Source: Ureibacillus terrenus
GTDB lineage: Bacteria > Bacillota > Bacilli > Bacillales_A > Planococcaceae
DNA: 64,000 nt
NCBI RefSeq assembly: GCF_006569205.1
Contig: NZ_VIGD01000008.1
Coordinates: 1-64,000 of the forward strand
Reading direction: 5' to 3'
The stretch's first letter is position 1; each line of letters starts with the position of its first letter. This document shows, in pieces, positions 55,340 through 64,000 of this stretch. The position numbers and the translations under genes were made by a program. The notes under the pieces were generated by a model, which searched no databases, had not been told where the DNA came from, and was given only the letters and a program-made list of their open reading frames with translations.

Positions 55340-55698
55340 TTATCACCTGCATTCATTCAAAGGGGAAAATGGGAGTTTCTTAGACGGCTGTGTTCCATTT
55401 GCACATAGAAAGATAGATTTTTGCGAGATTTTCAGAAAAAATTTTGTAAGAGTTTTCATAGTTTTCGTCCATGTTTCATAGATAAATAGAGCGGGTAAAA
55501 ATTTTTTTGATAAAGTTTTAAGATTTTTCAAAAAATTGGGCGAGCGAATCAAATTGCTGACCGCAAGAGAAACTTTCCGGATCCAACCGGTTACAGGATT
55601 TCGGGAATTTCCATACGCTAATACGAAAATTTCTATCCGTTTTTCAAAATTTGGCTTTGGGGGATTATGTTCACATTTCAACGAAAGGGGTTTGACAT
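55340..55698 (+). other. Long leader/promoter region of icmF
   Basis: About 360 bases, AT-rich, without a supported gene. It contains GATTTTCAGAAAAAA (55427-55441, three mismatches from the CodY box) and a GAAAGGGG ribosome site for icmF. No riboswitch, in particular no cobalamin box, is recognised. Confidence 0.4.
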
Positions 55699-58600
55699 AT
55701 GGTTCAAGTTCGAACAGAGGCAAATCAATCGGCAGCAGAAATGAAACGATCGGATACAGAAGTATATCGTCCGAAAAACCATGTCCGTTTCGTGACGGCA
55801 TCCAGCCTTTTCGACGGCCACGACGTATCGGTGAACATCATCCGCAGACTTCTTCAGGCAAGCGGCGCGGAGGTCATTCACCTCGGGCACAACCGCTCCG
55901 TGGAAGAAGTGGTGAATGCGGCGATTCAGGAAGATGTGCAAGCGGTCGCTGTGTCCTCCTACCAGGGCGGACATATGGAATATTTCAAGTACATGTATGA
56001 TTTGCTGAAAGAAAAAGGGGCGCCCCACATCAAAATCTACGGGGGCGGAGGCGGCGTGATCCTGCCGCGGGAAATCAAGGAGCTTCACGACTACGGCATC
56101 GCCGGCATTTTCTCGCCGGAAGACGGCATGCGCCTGGGCCTTCAGGGCATGATCAACGTCAAACTCAAAGGGGCGGACTTCTCCACATTAAGAGGAAACT
56201 ACCTGGAGCTCTTTGAAAAATTGTCGCCGGAACGGCCGGAAATCTTGGCGAATCTGATCACAGCCGCGGAAATCGGCGGCGACCCTGAAATCGACGAAAT
56301 GCTGAAACGCGCGCGCCAAAGTTCGAAAGGCACGCCGGTTGTCGGCATCACAGGCACGGGGGGAGCCGGAAAATCTTCCTTGACGGATGAACTTGTCCGC
56401 AGATTCTTGCGGGAATTCCCGGACAAACGGATTGCCATCATTTCCGTCGACCCGACGAAGCAAAAAACGGGAGGGGCATTGCTTGGCGACCGCATCCGCA
56501 TGAATGCCATTTTCGACAAGCGGGTGTACATGCGAAGCCTGGCGACGCGCGGTTCCCGTTCGGAGCTTTCCGCGGCGATCGGCGACATCCTCGATGTGGT
56601 GAAAGCGGCCGGATTCGACCTGATCTTCGTGGAAACGAGCGGCATCGGCCAAGGGGATGCGGAAATCACAAAATACACGGATCTTTCCATGTACGTGATG
56701 ACGAGCGAGTTCGGAGCGCCGACGCAGCTGGAAAAAATCGATATGATCGATTTCGCGGACTTGATCGCCATCAACAAATTCGAGCGCAAAGGATCCGAAG
56801 ACGCCCTTCGCCAGGTGCAGAAGCAATATCAGCGCTCCCACGGATTATGGGACAAAAAATTGGATGACATGCCGGTTTACGGCACAATCGCCAGCCAATT
56901 CAACGACAAAGGAACAAACGCCTTGTTTGCGGCCCTTGTCAAGAAAATCAACGAAAAATTCGGCTACAATTGGAAAACATCCTATGAAATCGTGTCCAAA
57001 ACGGAGAAGCAGGATGTCATCATTCCGAATGACCGCCGGTTCTATCTGAGGGAAATCGTGGAAACGGTGCGCAATTACCATAAAAAAGCCGAACAGCAAT
57101 CGGAACTTGCGACAAGGCTCTACCAAATCGAAGGCACCATCAAAGAGCTGAAAGCGAAGAATCCGGATGAAGCCCTCATCAAATCCCTTGAAACGTTGGC
57201 GGAAGGCATCAAAAATGAATTGACGCCTGAGTCCAAACGGATTTTGGAAAACTGGGAGAAATTGAAGGAGGCCTACTCCAAAGATGAAATGGTGACAAAG
57301 GTGCGCGACAAAGAAATCCGCACATTGCTCTCGACGACTTCTCTATCCGGAACGAAAATTCCGAAAGTGGCCTTGCCGAAGTTCAAAGACTACGGCGAAA
57401 TTTTGCGCTGGGTTTACAAAGAAAATGTGCCGGGTTCCTTCCCGTACACGGCGGGCGTGTTCCCGTTCAAACGCCAGGGAGAAGATCCGAAACGCCAATT
57501 CGCGGGAGAAGGGACGCCGGAACGCACAAACAAACGGTTCCATTATCTATGCAAAGACGATCCGGCAAAACGTTTATCCACGGCATTCGATTCCGTGACA
57601 TTGTACGGGGAAGATCCGGATGAGCGTCCGGACATTTTCGGAAAAATCGGCGAATCCGGCGTGAGCGTCTGCACGCTGGACGATATGAAAAAGCTGTTTG
57701 ACGGCTTCGATTTATGCGATCCATCCACTTCCGTATCCATGACGATCAACGGTCCGGCTCCGATCATCCTGGCGATGTTTTTGAATACGGCCATCGACCA
57801 GCAAGTGAAGAAGAAAGAGAAAGAATTGGGACGCATCTTGACGGTGGATGAGTTCACGGAAGTGAAAGAAAAAACATTGCAGGTGGTGCGCGGAACGGTA
57901 CAGGCGGATATCCTGAAAGAAGACCAGGGCCAAAACACGTGCATCTTCTCGACGGAATTTGCGCTGCGCATGATGGGGGATATCCAGGAATACTTCATCA
58001 AACATAAAATGCGCAACTACTATTCCGTATCCATCTCCGGCTACCATATCGCGGAAGCGGGAGCGAACCCGATCACCCAATTGGCGTTCACGCTGGCGAA
58101 CGGCTTCACATATGTGGAATACTATTTGAGCCGGGGCATGCACATCGACGATTTCGCTCCTAACTTATCGTTCTTCTTCTCCAACGGCCTCGATCCGGAA
58201 TATACGGTGATCGGCCGGGTGGCGCGCCGCATCTGGGCGATTGTGATGCGCGACAAGTACGGCGCGAACGAACGCAGCCAAAAGCTCAAATACCACGTCC
58301 AAACATCCGGACGCAGCCTGCACGCGCAGGAAATCGATTTCAACGACATCCGCACAACGCTGCAAGCATTGATGGCGCTGCAGGACAACTGCAACTCATT
58401 GCACACGAACGCCTACGATGAAGCCATCACGACGCCGACGGAGGAATCGGTGAGAAGGGCGATGGCCATCCAGCTGATCATAACGAAAGAACATGGCTTA
58501 TCCAAAAACGAAAACCCGTTGCAGGGTTCCTTCATCATTGAAGAATTGACGGATCTTGTGGAACAAAAAGTGCTGGAGGAATTTGAGCGAATCAATGACC

Positions 58601-58992
58601 GGGGCGGCGTGCTCGGCGCGATGGAAACGCAGTATCAGCGCGGCAAAATCCAGGAAGAGTCCATGTACTATGAACAATTGAAACATTCCGGCGAACTGCC
58701 GATCATCGGCGTCAATACGTATCTCAACCCGAACGCGTCCATCGAAGAGATCGACAAGCTGCCGGTTGCCCGCGCATCCAGGGAGGAGAAAGAACAGCAA
58801 ATCCGCAATTTGCGAGCATTCCAGGAACGCCATAAAGACAAATCCCAGCAGGCGCTCAAACGGCTCCAGGAAGTGGCCCTGTCCGGCGGCAACATCTTTG
58901 AAGAATTGATGGAGACGGTCAAAGTGGCAAGCCTTGGCCAAATCACGAAAGCGTTGTACGAAGTGGGCGGCCAATACCGCAGAAATATGTAA
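55699..58992 (+). CDS. icmF: Fused isobutyryl-CoA mutase IcmF
   Basis: A 1097-residue adenosylcobalamin enzyme. Residues about 28-160: B12-binding domain with the lower-ligand His41 in [16 protein letters not shown] and a GGGGGV loop. Residues about 205-420: MeaI-type G-protein chaperone with Walker [10 protein letters not shown] (219-227) and NKFE. Residues about 550-1090: mutase TIM-barrel ([42 protein letters not shown]). It interconverts isobutyryl- and n-butyryl-CoA; family members also take isovaleryl/pivalyl-CoA. The preceding acyl-CoA genes and the B12 operon fit this role. Confidence 0.96.
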   Translation: MVQVRTEANQSAAEMKRSDTEVYRPKNHVRFVTASSLFDGHDVSVNIIRRLLQASGAEVIHLGHNRSVEEVVNAAIQEDVQAVAVSSYQGGHMEYFKYMYDLLKEKGAPHIKIYGGGGGVILPREIKELHDYGIAGIFSPEDGMRLGLQGMINVKLKGADFSTLRGNYLELFEKLSPERPEILANLITAAEIGGDPEIDEMLKRARQSSKGTPVVGITGTGGAGKSSLTDELVRRFLREFPDKRIAIISVDPTKQKTGGALLGDRIRMNAIFDKRVYMRSLATRGSRSELSAAIGDILDVVKAAGFDLIFVETSGIGQGDAEITKYTDLSMYVMTSEFGAPTQLEKIDMIDFADLIAINKFERKGSEDALRQVQKQYQRSHGLWDKKLDDMPVYGTIASQFNDKGTNALFAALVKKINEKFGYNWKTSYEIVSKTEKQDVIIPNDRRFYLREIVETVRNYHKKAEQQSELATRLYQIEGTIKELKAKNPDEALIKSLETLAEGIKNELTPESKRILENWEKLKEAYSKDEMVTKVRDKEIRTLLSTTSLSGTKIPKVALPKFKDYGEILRWVYKENVPGSFPYTAGVFPFKRQGEDPKRQFAGEGTPERTNKRFHYLCKDDPAKRLSTAFDSVTLYGEDPDERPDIFGKIGESGVSVCTLDDMKKLFDGFDLCDPSTSVSMTINGPAPIILAMFLNTAIDQQVKKKEKELGRILTVDEFTEVKEKTLQVVRGTVQADILKEDQGQNTCIFSTEFALRMMGDIQEYFIKHKMRNYYSVSISGYHIAEAGANPITQLAFTLANGFTYVEYYLSRGMHIDDFAPNLSFFFSNGLDPEYTVIGRVARRIWAIVMRDKYGANERSQKLKYHVQTSGRSLHAQEIDFNDIRTTLQALMALQDNCNSLHTNAYDEAITTPTEESVRRAMAIQLIITKEHGLSKNENPLQGSFIIEELTDLVEQKVLEEFERINDRGGVLGAMETQYQRGKIQEESMYYEQLKHSGELPIIGVNTYLNPNASIEEIDKLPVARASREEKEQQIRNLRAFQERHKDKSQQALKRLQEVALSGGNIFEELMETVKVASLGQITKALYEVGGQYRRNM

Positions 58993-59079
58993 TCGAAGTG
59001 GGATTTTTTGCAAAACCGAAAAAAATCGGTACAATATTTAATATACATCCCGTAATATATTCCTTTTTCTTGGCCGATG

Positions 59080-59133
59080 AAGGGAGAGGGGAATGCCCGG
59101 AGTTCTTGGGCTCCGGACGTTGCCTCTCCTTCA
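59080..59133 (+). other. Strong structured element after icmF
   Basis: GAAGGGAGAGG (59080-59090) pairs with CCTCTCCTTC (59123-59132) and an inner CCGGAG/CTCCGG stem (59097-59116) stacks inside. There is no immediate T-run, though TTTTTTTCTTTTTT follows 35 bases later. It may be the icmF 3' end or a stand-alone RNA structure. Confidence 0.5.
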
Positions 59134-59257
59134 TGCTTATACATACATTGAGGAATTATAGAAATTTTTTTCTTTTTTATAAAAAAGTGCTTCATTTTTT
59201 ATCAATTTTGGAGGAAAATTGGCTATAATGTTTTTTGCGAGAAGTGGAGGGTTGCAA

Positions 59258-59416
59258 TTGAAACGGTACGCAGATTATGCAGTGATTGGATCGTGTCTCA
59301 TTGCAACCTTCTTTCTATATAACAAACAAATGGGGGCAGTCCCGCTTCTCTTATTGTCAGGATATTTATTTTTCATGGCAATCAGAGAATTTTACAAGAT
59401 AAAAAACAACAAATGA
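59258..59416 (+). CDS. Small membrane protein between icmF and rpoE
   Basis: A 52-residue protein (MKRYADYAVIGSCLIATFFLYNKQMG…) with two hydrophobic helices and a basic tail (REFYKIKNNK). TTG start at 59258 after GTGGAGGG; a TATAAT at 59223 places the transcript start just upstream and excludes longer versions. No family recognised. Confidence 0.6.
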   Translation: MKRYADYAVIGSCLIATFFLYNKQMGAVPLLLLSGYLFFMAIREFYKIKNNK

Positions 59417-59491
59417 ATCTAGCATAGTATACAATGATTTGTATATAATGGATAACATGTTCAATGTATGTAAAGAAAGGGCGTGCACGAG

Positions 59492-60067
59492 TTGGAGATT
59501 CGTGAAATGACACAAGAGCAAATTGCGGAAGAATCAATGGTGGATCTTGCATATGCAATTTTGAATGAAAAGAAAACTGCCATTCCATTCCTTGAATTAT
59601 TGGAAGAAATCCGGAAATTGAAAGGACTTTCCGAAGAAGAAGTAAAAAATATTCTGGTCCAGTTCTTTACGGATTTAAACGTAGACGGCCGCTTCTTGTT
59701 GAACCACGACAATATGTGGGGGCTTCGCGAATGGTATAAAATCGAAACGGTTGAAGAGGAAACGGCGCCTACCATCAAAACCCGCAGACGCAGAGCGAGA
59801 CTTGCCTACTTTGATGATGAAGAGGAAATCATCGATGAAGAAGATCTTGTATTTGAGGAAGAGCTTGAAGAGTTCCTTGACGAAGAGGATGAAGAGCTCG
59901 ACTACGATGAAGATATTGTCGATGAATTTGAAGAGGATTTGGGCGCTTTGGACGAGGAGCTTCCGGATATTCCGGGAGTGGACGATGATATCCTGGAAGA
60001 GGATGAAGAATTCCTCATGGATGAAGACGAGATCGATGTAGAAGCGGATGAAGAGGAAGAGCAATAA
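59492..60067 (+). CDS. rpoE: RNA polymerase delta subunit
   Basis: A 191-residue protein with the folded N-terminal HARE-HTH domain (MVDLAYAILNEKKTAIPFLELLEEIRKLKGLSEEEVKNILVQFFTDLNVDGRFLLNHDNMWGLREWY) and a highly acidic, disordered C-terminal half made largely of Glu and Asp. Delta improves RNA polymerase recycling in Firmicutes. A TTG start at 59492 spaced from GAAAGGGCG is preferred to GTG 59483. The acdA/icmF-rpoE-pyrG order is conserved. Confidence 0.95.
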   Translation: MEIREMTQEQIAEESMVDLAYAILNEKKTAIPFLELLEEIRKLKGLSEEEVKNILVQFFTDLNVDGRFLLNHDNMWGLREWYKIETVEEETAPTIKTRRRRARLAYFDDEEEIIDEEDLVFEEELEEFLDEEDEELDYDEDIVDEFEEDLGALDEELPDIPGVDDDILEEDEEFLMDEDEIDVEADEEEEQ

Positions 60068-60111
60068 TCTTCTGTGAATGTGTAAATTTTTTATCTAATG
60101 ATATAAATCCC

Positions 60112-60150
60112 TTGACTTCTCGACCCGTTCCGTTTAATCTTTTATTTGGG
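60112..60150 (+). promoter_or_regulatory. pyrG promoter with GGG initiation site
   Basis: TTGACT (60112-60117), 17-base spacer, TAATCT (60135-60140), then TTTATTT and GGGCTCC. Initiation at G60148 gives a transcript that begins GGGC, the start needed for CTP-sensitive G slippage in B. subtilis pyrG. Confidence 0.88.
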
Positions 60151-60228
60151 CTCCTTCAGAAGGAGAAATGAACGTGAGTCAATCACGCTCCCCCTGCGAA
60201 ATTGCAGGAGGAGCGTTTTTTTATTTTT
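60148..60228 (+). promoter_or_regulatory. pyrG reiterative-transcription attenuator
   Basis: The leader starts GGGCTCC and, 35 bases on, has a terminator CGCTCCCCCTGC (60186-60197) / GCAGGAGGAGCG (60204-60215) followed by TTTTTTT. When CTP is scarce, extra Gs added at the 5' end can pair with the CTCCCCC arm and prevent the terminator, as in the known B. subtilis mechanism. Matching elements (GGGC start, C-rich terminator arm) are seen directly. The remaining leader to 60470 holds no gene; it has a GAATCAAAGAAG/CTTCTTGATTC hairpin near 60412-60436. Confidence 0.88.
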
Positions 60229-60470
60229 TAAACCCTGAGGAAGCTTAAGTTCATTGCGCAATGTTTCAGCCGAGAAGCGTAATGCGAGCCGAGACATTCT
60301 TAAAAATCGGGTTTATCCTTTTTCCGGATGGGAATGTTGCATAGAGGCCTGGAAATAATGAAAAGGGAACAGTGGAAGGACAAGATTGGAAGAGAAAAAC
60401 ATGCGGCAATGAATCAAAGAAGCTTCTTGATTCGATAAAAGTGCAAATTTTTTGAGGAGGAATTTTACAA

Positions 60471-62078
60471 ATGACAAAGTACATTTTTGTTACCGGTGGA
60501 GTAGTGTCGTCCTTGGGAAAAGGGATCGTTGCTGCATCGCTGGGCCGGTTGTTGAAAAATCGCGGATTGCAAGTGACGATTCAAAAATTTGATCCATATT
60601 TGAACATAGATCCCGGTACGATGAGCCCTTATCAGCACGGGGAAGTATTCGTGACGGATGACGGCGCGGAAGCGGATTTGGACTTGGGCCACTATGAACG
60701 TTTCATCGATATCAACCTTGGCAAACATTCGACAGTGACTTCCGGAAAAATTTATCAAACAGTGCTTGCGAAAGAGCGCCGTGGCGACTATCAGGGAAAA
60801 ACGGTGCAAGTCATTCCGCACGTGACAAATGAAATCAAGGAACGCATCCAACGGGCCGGCAAAGAAACGAATGCGGACATCGTCATTACGGAAGTAGGCG
60901 GAACGGTAGGGGATATCGAAGGCCTTCCGTTCCTGGAAGCCATCCGCCAAATGAAATCCGATTTGGGTGCGGAAAATGTCATGTATATCCATTGTACGTT
61001 GATCCCTTATATCCGCGCGGCCGGTGAATTGAAAACAAAACCGACGCAGCACTCCGTAAAGGAATTGCGCTCATTGGGGATTCAGCCGAACATCATCGTG
61101 GTGCGCACGGAGCTTCCGGTTTCCGATGAAATGAAAGAAAAATTGGCGCTGTTCTGCGATGTCGCAAAACGCAACATCATCGAGTCCCGCGATGTGGAGC
61201 ATTTATATGAAGTGCCGTTGAATTTGCATGCGCAGGATTTGGACGATATCGTGCTCGAGTACTTCGGCATCGAAGCGCCGGAAGCGGACATGTCCGACTG
61301 GAAAGAACTTGTGCATAAAGTGAAAAACTTGAAATATAAAACGCGCATCGCCCTTGTCGGCAAATATGTGGAATTGCAGGATGCCTACATTTCCGTGGTG
61401 GAAGCGCTGAAACACGCGGGATACGTGTACGATTCGGATATTTGCATCGACTGGGTGAACGCGGAAGAGATTACGGAAGAAAATGTGCATGAAATCTTGA
61501 AGGACGCGGACGGAATCCTTGTGCCGGGCGGATTCGGAAACCGCGGCACGGAAGGGAAAATTACGGCCATCAAATATGCCCGCGAGAACGACATCCCGTT
61601 CCTCGGCATCTGCCTGGGCATGCAGCTGATGGCGATCGAGTATGCCCGCAACGTGCTCGGATTAAAAGGGGCGCATACAACGGAAATCGACAAAGACACG
61701 TCATATCCAATCATCGATTTGCTGCCGGACCAAAAAGAAGATATGGATTTGGGCGGCACATTGCGCTTAGGTCTATATCCATGCAAATTGCTGAAAGGAT
61801 CCCGCGCCCAACAGGCTTATCAGAGCGAGCTGATCTATGAACGCCATCGCCACCGCTATGAATTCAACAACGAATTCCGCGAAGCGATGGAAGCGGAAGG
61901 GCTCGTCTTCTCCGGTACAAGCCCCGACAACCGCCTGGTGGAAATCATCGAATTGCCGGAGAAAAAATTCTTCTTGGGATGCCAGTTCCATCCTGAGTTC
62001 GTATCGCGCCCTCAGCGTCCGCAACCGCTTTTCCGCGAGTTTGTCGGAGCGGCGTTCAAAAACCGCAAACATCAATAA
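60471..62078 (+). CDS. pyrG: CTP synthase
   Basis: A 535-residue enzyme that aminates UTP to CTP. Synthetase domain: [30 protein letters not shown] and [38 protein letters not shown]. Glutamine amidotransferase domain: nucleophilic Cys in [18 protein letters not shown] and His-Glu in [30 protein letters not shown] precedes the ATG. Confidence 0.97.
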   Translation: MTKYIFVTGGVVSSLGKGIVAASLGRLLKNRGLQVTIQKFDPYLNIDPGTMSPYQHGEVFVTDDGAEADLDLGHYERFIDINLGKHSTVTSGKIYQTVLAKERRGDYQGKTVQVIPHVTNEIKERIQRAGKETNADIVITEVGGTVGDIEGLPFLEAIRQMKSDLGAENVMYIHCTLIPYIRAAGELKTKPTQHSVKELRSLGIQPNIIVVRTELPVSDEMKEKLALFCDVAKRNIIESRDVEHLYEVPLNLHAQDLDDIVLEYFGIEAPEADMSDWKELVHKVKNLKYKTRIALVGKYVELQDAYISVVEALKHAGYVYDSDICIDWVNAEEITEENVHEILKDADGILVPGGFGNRGTEGKITAIKYARENDIPFLGICLGMQLMAIEYARNVLGLKGAHTTEIDKDTSYPIIDLLPDQKEDMDLGGTLRLGLYPCKLLKGSRAQQAYQSELIYERHRHRYEFNNEFREAMEAEGLVFSGTSPDNRLVEIIELPEKKFFLGCQFHPEFVSRPQRPQPLFREFVGAAFKNRKHQ

Positions 62079-62133
62079 CGGAATTTTGCGGAAATCCTTC
62101 AATCAAGGAAATCGGAATTTGCCTGGAAGAAAA

Positions 62134-62180
62134 GAAAAAGCGGCACAGCCAAAAGGCGTCTGTGCCGCTTTTTTATTTTG
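62134..62180 (+). terminator. Terminator of pyrG
   Basis: AAAAGCGGCACAG pairs with CTGTGCCGCTTTT, followed by TTTTATTTTG. Confidence 0.88.
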
Positions 62181-62219
62181 AAAAAAGAAAGCGTTCGATC
62201 GGCCATTTTGCCGCAAAAA

Positions 62220-62264
62220 AGATAAAGAGCGAATGGGGAGGGTTCTCCCTATTCGCTCTTATGG
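62220..62264 (-). terminator. Terminator of ywjG
   Basis: AGAGCGAAT…GGGAG pairs with CTCCC…ATTCGCTCT; on the minus strand TTTATCTTTTTTG follows. Same stem family as at 11889 and 28876. It lies about 110 bases after the ywjG stop. Confidence 0.75.
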
Positions 62265-62368
62265 TGATGATGGAGGATGGGCAAAAAGATAAAAGCGGAT
62301 GTCTAACGCTTTCGATATTATTTTAAACTATTGCCCGGATATAAAATAATATACTCGAAGAATAAAGG

Positions 62369-62896
62369 TTAAATTTCATCTTCCATGATTTCATCGTAGA
62401 CAAGCTTGATGGCTTCATATATAAAAAGCCCGGCGTGCAGATGTGGGACAACCGCCCGTTCGCCCAATTTCACCGGATGGGGGATCAATCCGCCGCGTAC
62501 ATGCATGGAGACATACGTATACGCAAGATCGCTCAATTCATTTTCATCGCCCGGCGCTTCAGCGGCAACTGCCGCAAAAGGAATGAACCGCCCGTATAAG
62601 GTTTTGGCCAGCCGCAGGGCTTCCGGATGATGGCAGCTCTTTGCGAAAATCAGCACCCGGTCCGTTTCATGGATTTCCACATCCGGCGTCCATTCGGCGA
62701 GCTTCCTGAACGGTTCCTGGCCCGTCAATGCGTAGAATTCGATTGCCTGCAGTTCATCAAAGCACGCAAAATACACTTTTCCTTCCCCGATGCCGGCCTG
62801 GGCAAGAAGCCGTGCCGTTTCTTCGATGGAATCTTCTTCGATTTGCGCAATTTTTTGGAATAATCCGGTTAATTGAGTAGCAAGTATTTTTGACAT
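62369..62896 (-). CDS. ywjG: DUF2529 protein (YwjG)
   Basis: A 175-residue soluble protein (MSKILATQLTGLFQKIAQIEEDSIEETARLLAQAGIGEGKVYFACFDELQAIEFYAL … MHVRGGLIPHPVKLGERAVVPHLHAGLFIYEAIKLVYDEI) of the DUF2529 family, with a SIS-like fold by likeness. Function unknown. It lies between pyrG and spo0F as in B. subtilis; here it is on the opposite strand to both. GATGAGGTGGAAAT precedes the ATG. Confidence 0.9.
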   Translation of the reverse strand: MSKILATQLTGLFQKIAQIEEDSIEETARLLAQAGIGEGKVYFACFDELQAIEFYALTGQEPFRKLAEWTPDVEIHETDRVLIFAKSCHHPEALRLAKTLYGRFIPFAAVAAEAPGDENELSDLAYTYVSMHVRGGLIPHPVKLGERAVVPHLHAGLFIYEAIKLVYDEIMEDEI

Positions 62897-63069
62897 ATTT
62901 CCACCTCATCCCAATTATAATGGCCGGTTTGCTGAAATGCAAAAGGGACCGTCAGGAGGAAAAAATGCCCATTTTTTTGGCGCGAACCAAAAATGAGGTT
63001 TATGATGAGGGAGATGGGGGAAATAGTAACCAAGCAAGGGAAATTGTAGTTATTTGAGGGGAAAAGATT

Positions 63070-63438
63070 GTGAAAAAAATACTAATCGTCGATGATCAAA
63101 GAGGAATTCGTTTGTTGCTCGATGAAATTTTTAAAAAGGAGGGAGTAAAGACATACCTGGCATCGAACGGACAGGAAGCGCTGCAATTGCTGGAGAAGGC
63201 AAAGATGGACTGCGTGCTTTTGGACATGAAGCTGCCGGGGATGGATGGCCGGGAATTGCTGAAGCGGATGAAAACGCTTTATCCGGACATGCCGGTGTTT
63301 ATGATGACCGCATATGAAGAGATCGGACAGGAGAATGGTTTCGGTGCGGATCATTATTTTACAAAACCTTTCAATGTGTTGGAGTTGAAAAACACCGTTT
63401 TAGAATGGTTGAACCGAAACAATGTTTTATCCGACTAG
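63070..63438 (+). CDS. spo0F: Sporulation phosphorelay response regulator Spo0F
   Basis: A 122-residue single-domain receiver. Acidic pocket Asp8-Asp9 (ILIVDDQRGIR), phospho-acceptor Asp52 (VLLDMKLPGMDG), Thr80 (MMTAYEE) and Lys99 (YFTKPFNVLELK). QRGIRLLLDEIF and the lack of an output domain mark it as Spo0F, which carries phosphate from kinases to Spo0B. GTG start after GAGGGGAAAAGATT. Confidence 0.95.
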   Translation: MKKILIVDDQRGIRLLLDEIFKKEGVKTYLASNGQEALQLLEKAKMDCVLLDMKLPGMDGRELLKRMKTLYPDMPVFMMTAYEEIGQENGFGADHYFTKPFNVLELKNTVLEWLNRNNVLSD

Positions 63439-63473
63439 GGCCGTTCCAACATGTTGGGGCGGCATTTTCTTTG
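63438..63473 (+). terminator. Terminator of spo0F
   Basis: GCCGTTCCAAC (63440-63450) pairs with GTTGGGGCGGC (63453-63463) using G-T pairs, followed by ATTTTCTTT. Confidence 0.78.
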
Positions 63474-63526
63474 GAGCGGCCCGTTTATTCCGGGATGCAT
63501 AGCCTATTGAAGTTCGATTTTCAGGG

Positions 63527-64000
63527 CTATTCAAGATGAATTTTGACTTCATCTTCGCTCCAGAATTCAGGATTGTAAATCAATGTCAGTTCACCATCCC
63601 CGGCAGGCTGTTCAAAGGCGACCGTTCCCGCCCTTTTTTCGCCCGGACCCAGCTCGCCGCTTTCCAAGGCCGTATCCGGGTCAATGGACGCAGAGGTTGT
63701 CTCAATCTCCTGTCCTTGGCTGTCCTGTATGGAAAAGTCGGAAGGGTTGTAGGAAATCTTTTCGCTTCCGACATTTTCGATTTCCACATGCACGATGATA
63801 TATTCTTTGCCGGAAGCGGACTGGTCGGCTGCGTTCCCTGAAGTTTTATCCACCTTGGTTACGGTCAAAGCGGCTTCACCGATCTGAACTTTTTCGCCGA
63901 CTTTGAAATTCGTTTTTGTTTCTTCCTGTTGCCCTTGTTTTTCACCCGTTTCTTGGGCTTCATCATCTTTGGAAACGGATTTCGGCGTATCGTCAGCTAC
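63527..64000 (-). CDS. DUF4352 domain protein, probable lipoprotein (N-terminus outside window)
   Basis: The frame runs in from the right edge and ends at 63527. It begins with a polar Lys/Glu/Gln-rich linker (KSVSKDDEAQETGEKQGQQEETKTN), then the immunoglobulin-like DUF4352 domain (FKVGEKVQIGEAALTVTKVDKTSG … YIIVHVEIENVGSEKISYNPSDFSIQDSQGQEIE … GTVAFEQPAGDGELTLIYNPEFWSEDEVKIHLE). Such proteins are usually secreted lipoproteins; the signal peptide is not in the window. Confidence 0.88.
   Translation of the reverse strand, partial: VADDTPKSVSKDDEAQETGEKQGQQEETKTNFKVGEKVQIGEAALTVTKVDKTSGNAADQSASGKEYIIVHVEIENVGSEKISYNPSDFSIQDSQGQEIETTSASIDPDTALESGELGPGEKRAGTVAFEQPAGDGELTLIYNPEFWSEDEVKIHLE

Noticed and set aside
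55343..55801. 152-codon open frame on the minus strand overlapping the icmF start
   Set aside because: AT-rich Lys/Phe/Leu-rich product, no ribosome site, antisense to the conserved IcmF N-terminus.

Overview
The window looks like chromosome of a low-to-moderate GC, aerobic, endospore-forming member of the Bacillales. Sporulation and germination genes (spo0F, rsfA, cwlJ, gerQ) sit among genes whose order follows the Bacillus subtilis ywd-ywf-ywh-ywi-ywj region (ung, ywdI, ywdK, gerQ, hemQ, lipL, rsfA, ywfO, ywhB, ywhD, pbpG, speB, ywiB, argS, fadF, rpoE, pyrG, ywjG, spo0F). Bacillithiol (bshB2) and LexA-type SOS control also fit. A thermotolerant Planococcaceae/Ureibacillus-like host is my guess; the genus cannot be proven from the sequence alone.

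Layout. 1-4.7 kb: the 3' end of a probable insertion sequence, a frameshifted DUF2269 membrane gene, nicotinamidase, an SOS-controlled Y-family polymerase with a YolD partner, and L-threonine dehydrogenase behind a leader able to hide its ribosome site. 4.7-11 kb, minus strand: a Trp T-box leader driving trpD-C-F-B-A plus a second trpB; trpE is absent. 11-16 kb: a long 21-bp repeat array, a preQ1 riboswitch with queT, and a TrpXYZ-type ABC transporter. 16-31 kb: ilvA, a YjiH protein, an acetate-type symporter pair, bacillithiol deacetylase, pdxK, ung-ywdI-ywdK, an M20 peptidase, a chemoreceptor, cwlJ (frameshifted)-gerQ, hemQ. 31-42 kb: lipL, rsfA, ywfO, ywhB, ywhD, PBP1, agmatinase, ywiB-argS. 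42-47 kb: a YdbM-type flavoprotein and a cobalamin uptake/salvage/adenosylation operon. 47-59 kb: a fatty/branched acyl-CoA catabolic block (fadF; thiolase, 3-hydroxyacyl-CoA dehydrogenase, two acyl-CoA dehydrogenases, TetR regulator, fused isobutyryl-CoA mutase IcmF). 59-64 kb: rpoE, pyrG with a G-reiteration attenuator, ywjG, spo0F and a truncated DUF4352 gene.

How the parts fit. The B12 operon supplies the adenosylcobalamin that IcmF needs, so 43.9-59 kb can be read as one metabolic neighbourhood for short and branched acyl-CoA use. The trp operon and the neighbouring predicted Trp transporter form a second unit.

The least explained signal is a family of degenerate intergenic arrays with a strict 21-bp period at 11.34-11.83, 42.13-42.33 and 49.54-49.91 kb, sharing a GCCC[A/G]AG core in both orientations, with a related 4-unit array of different core at 15.9 kb. 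They always sit beside terminators between genes.
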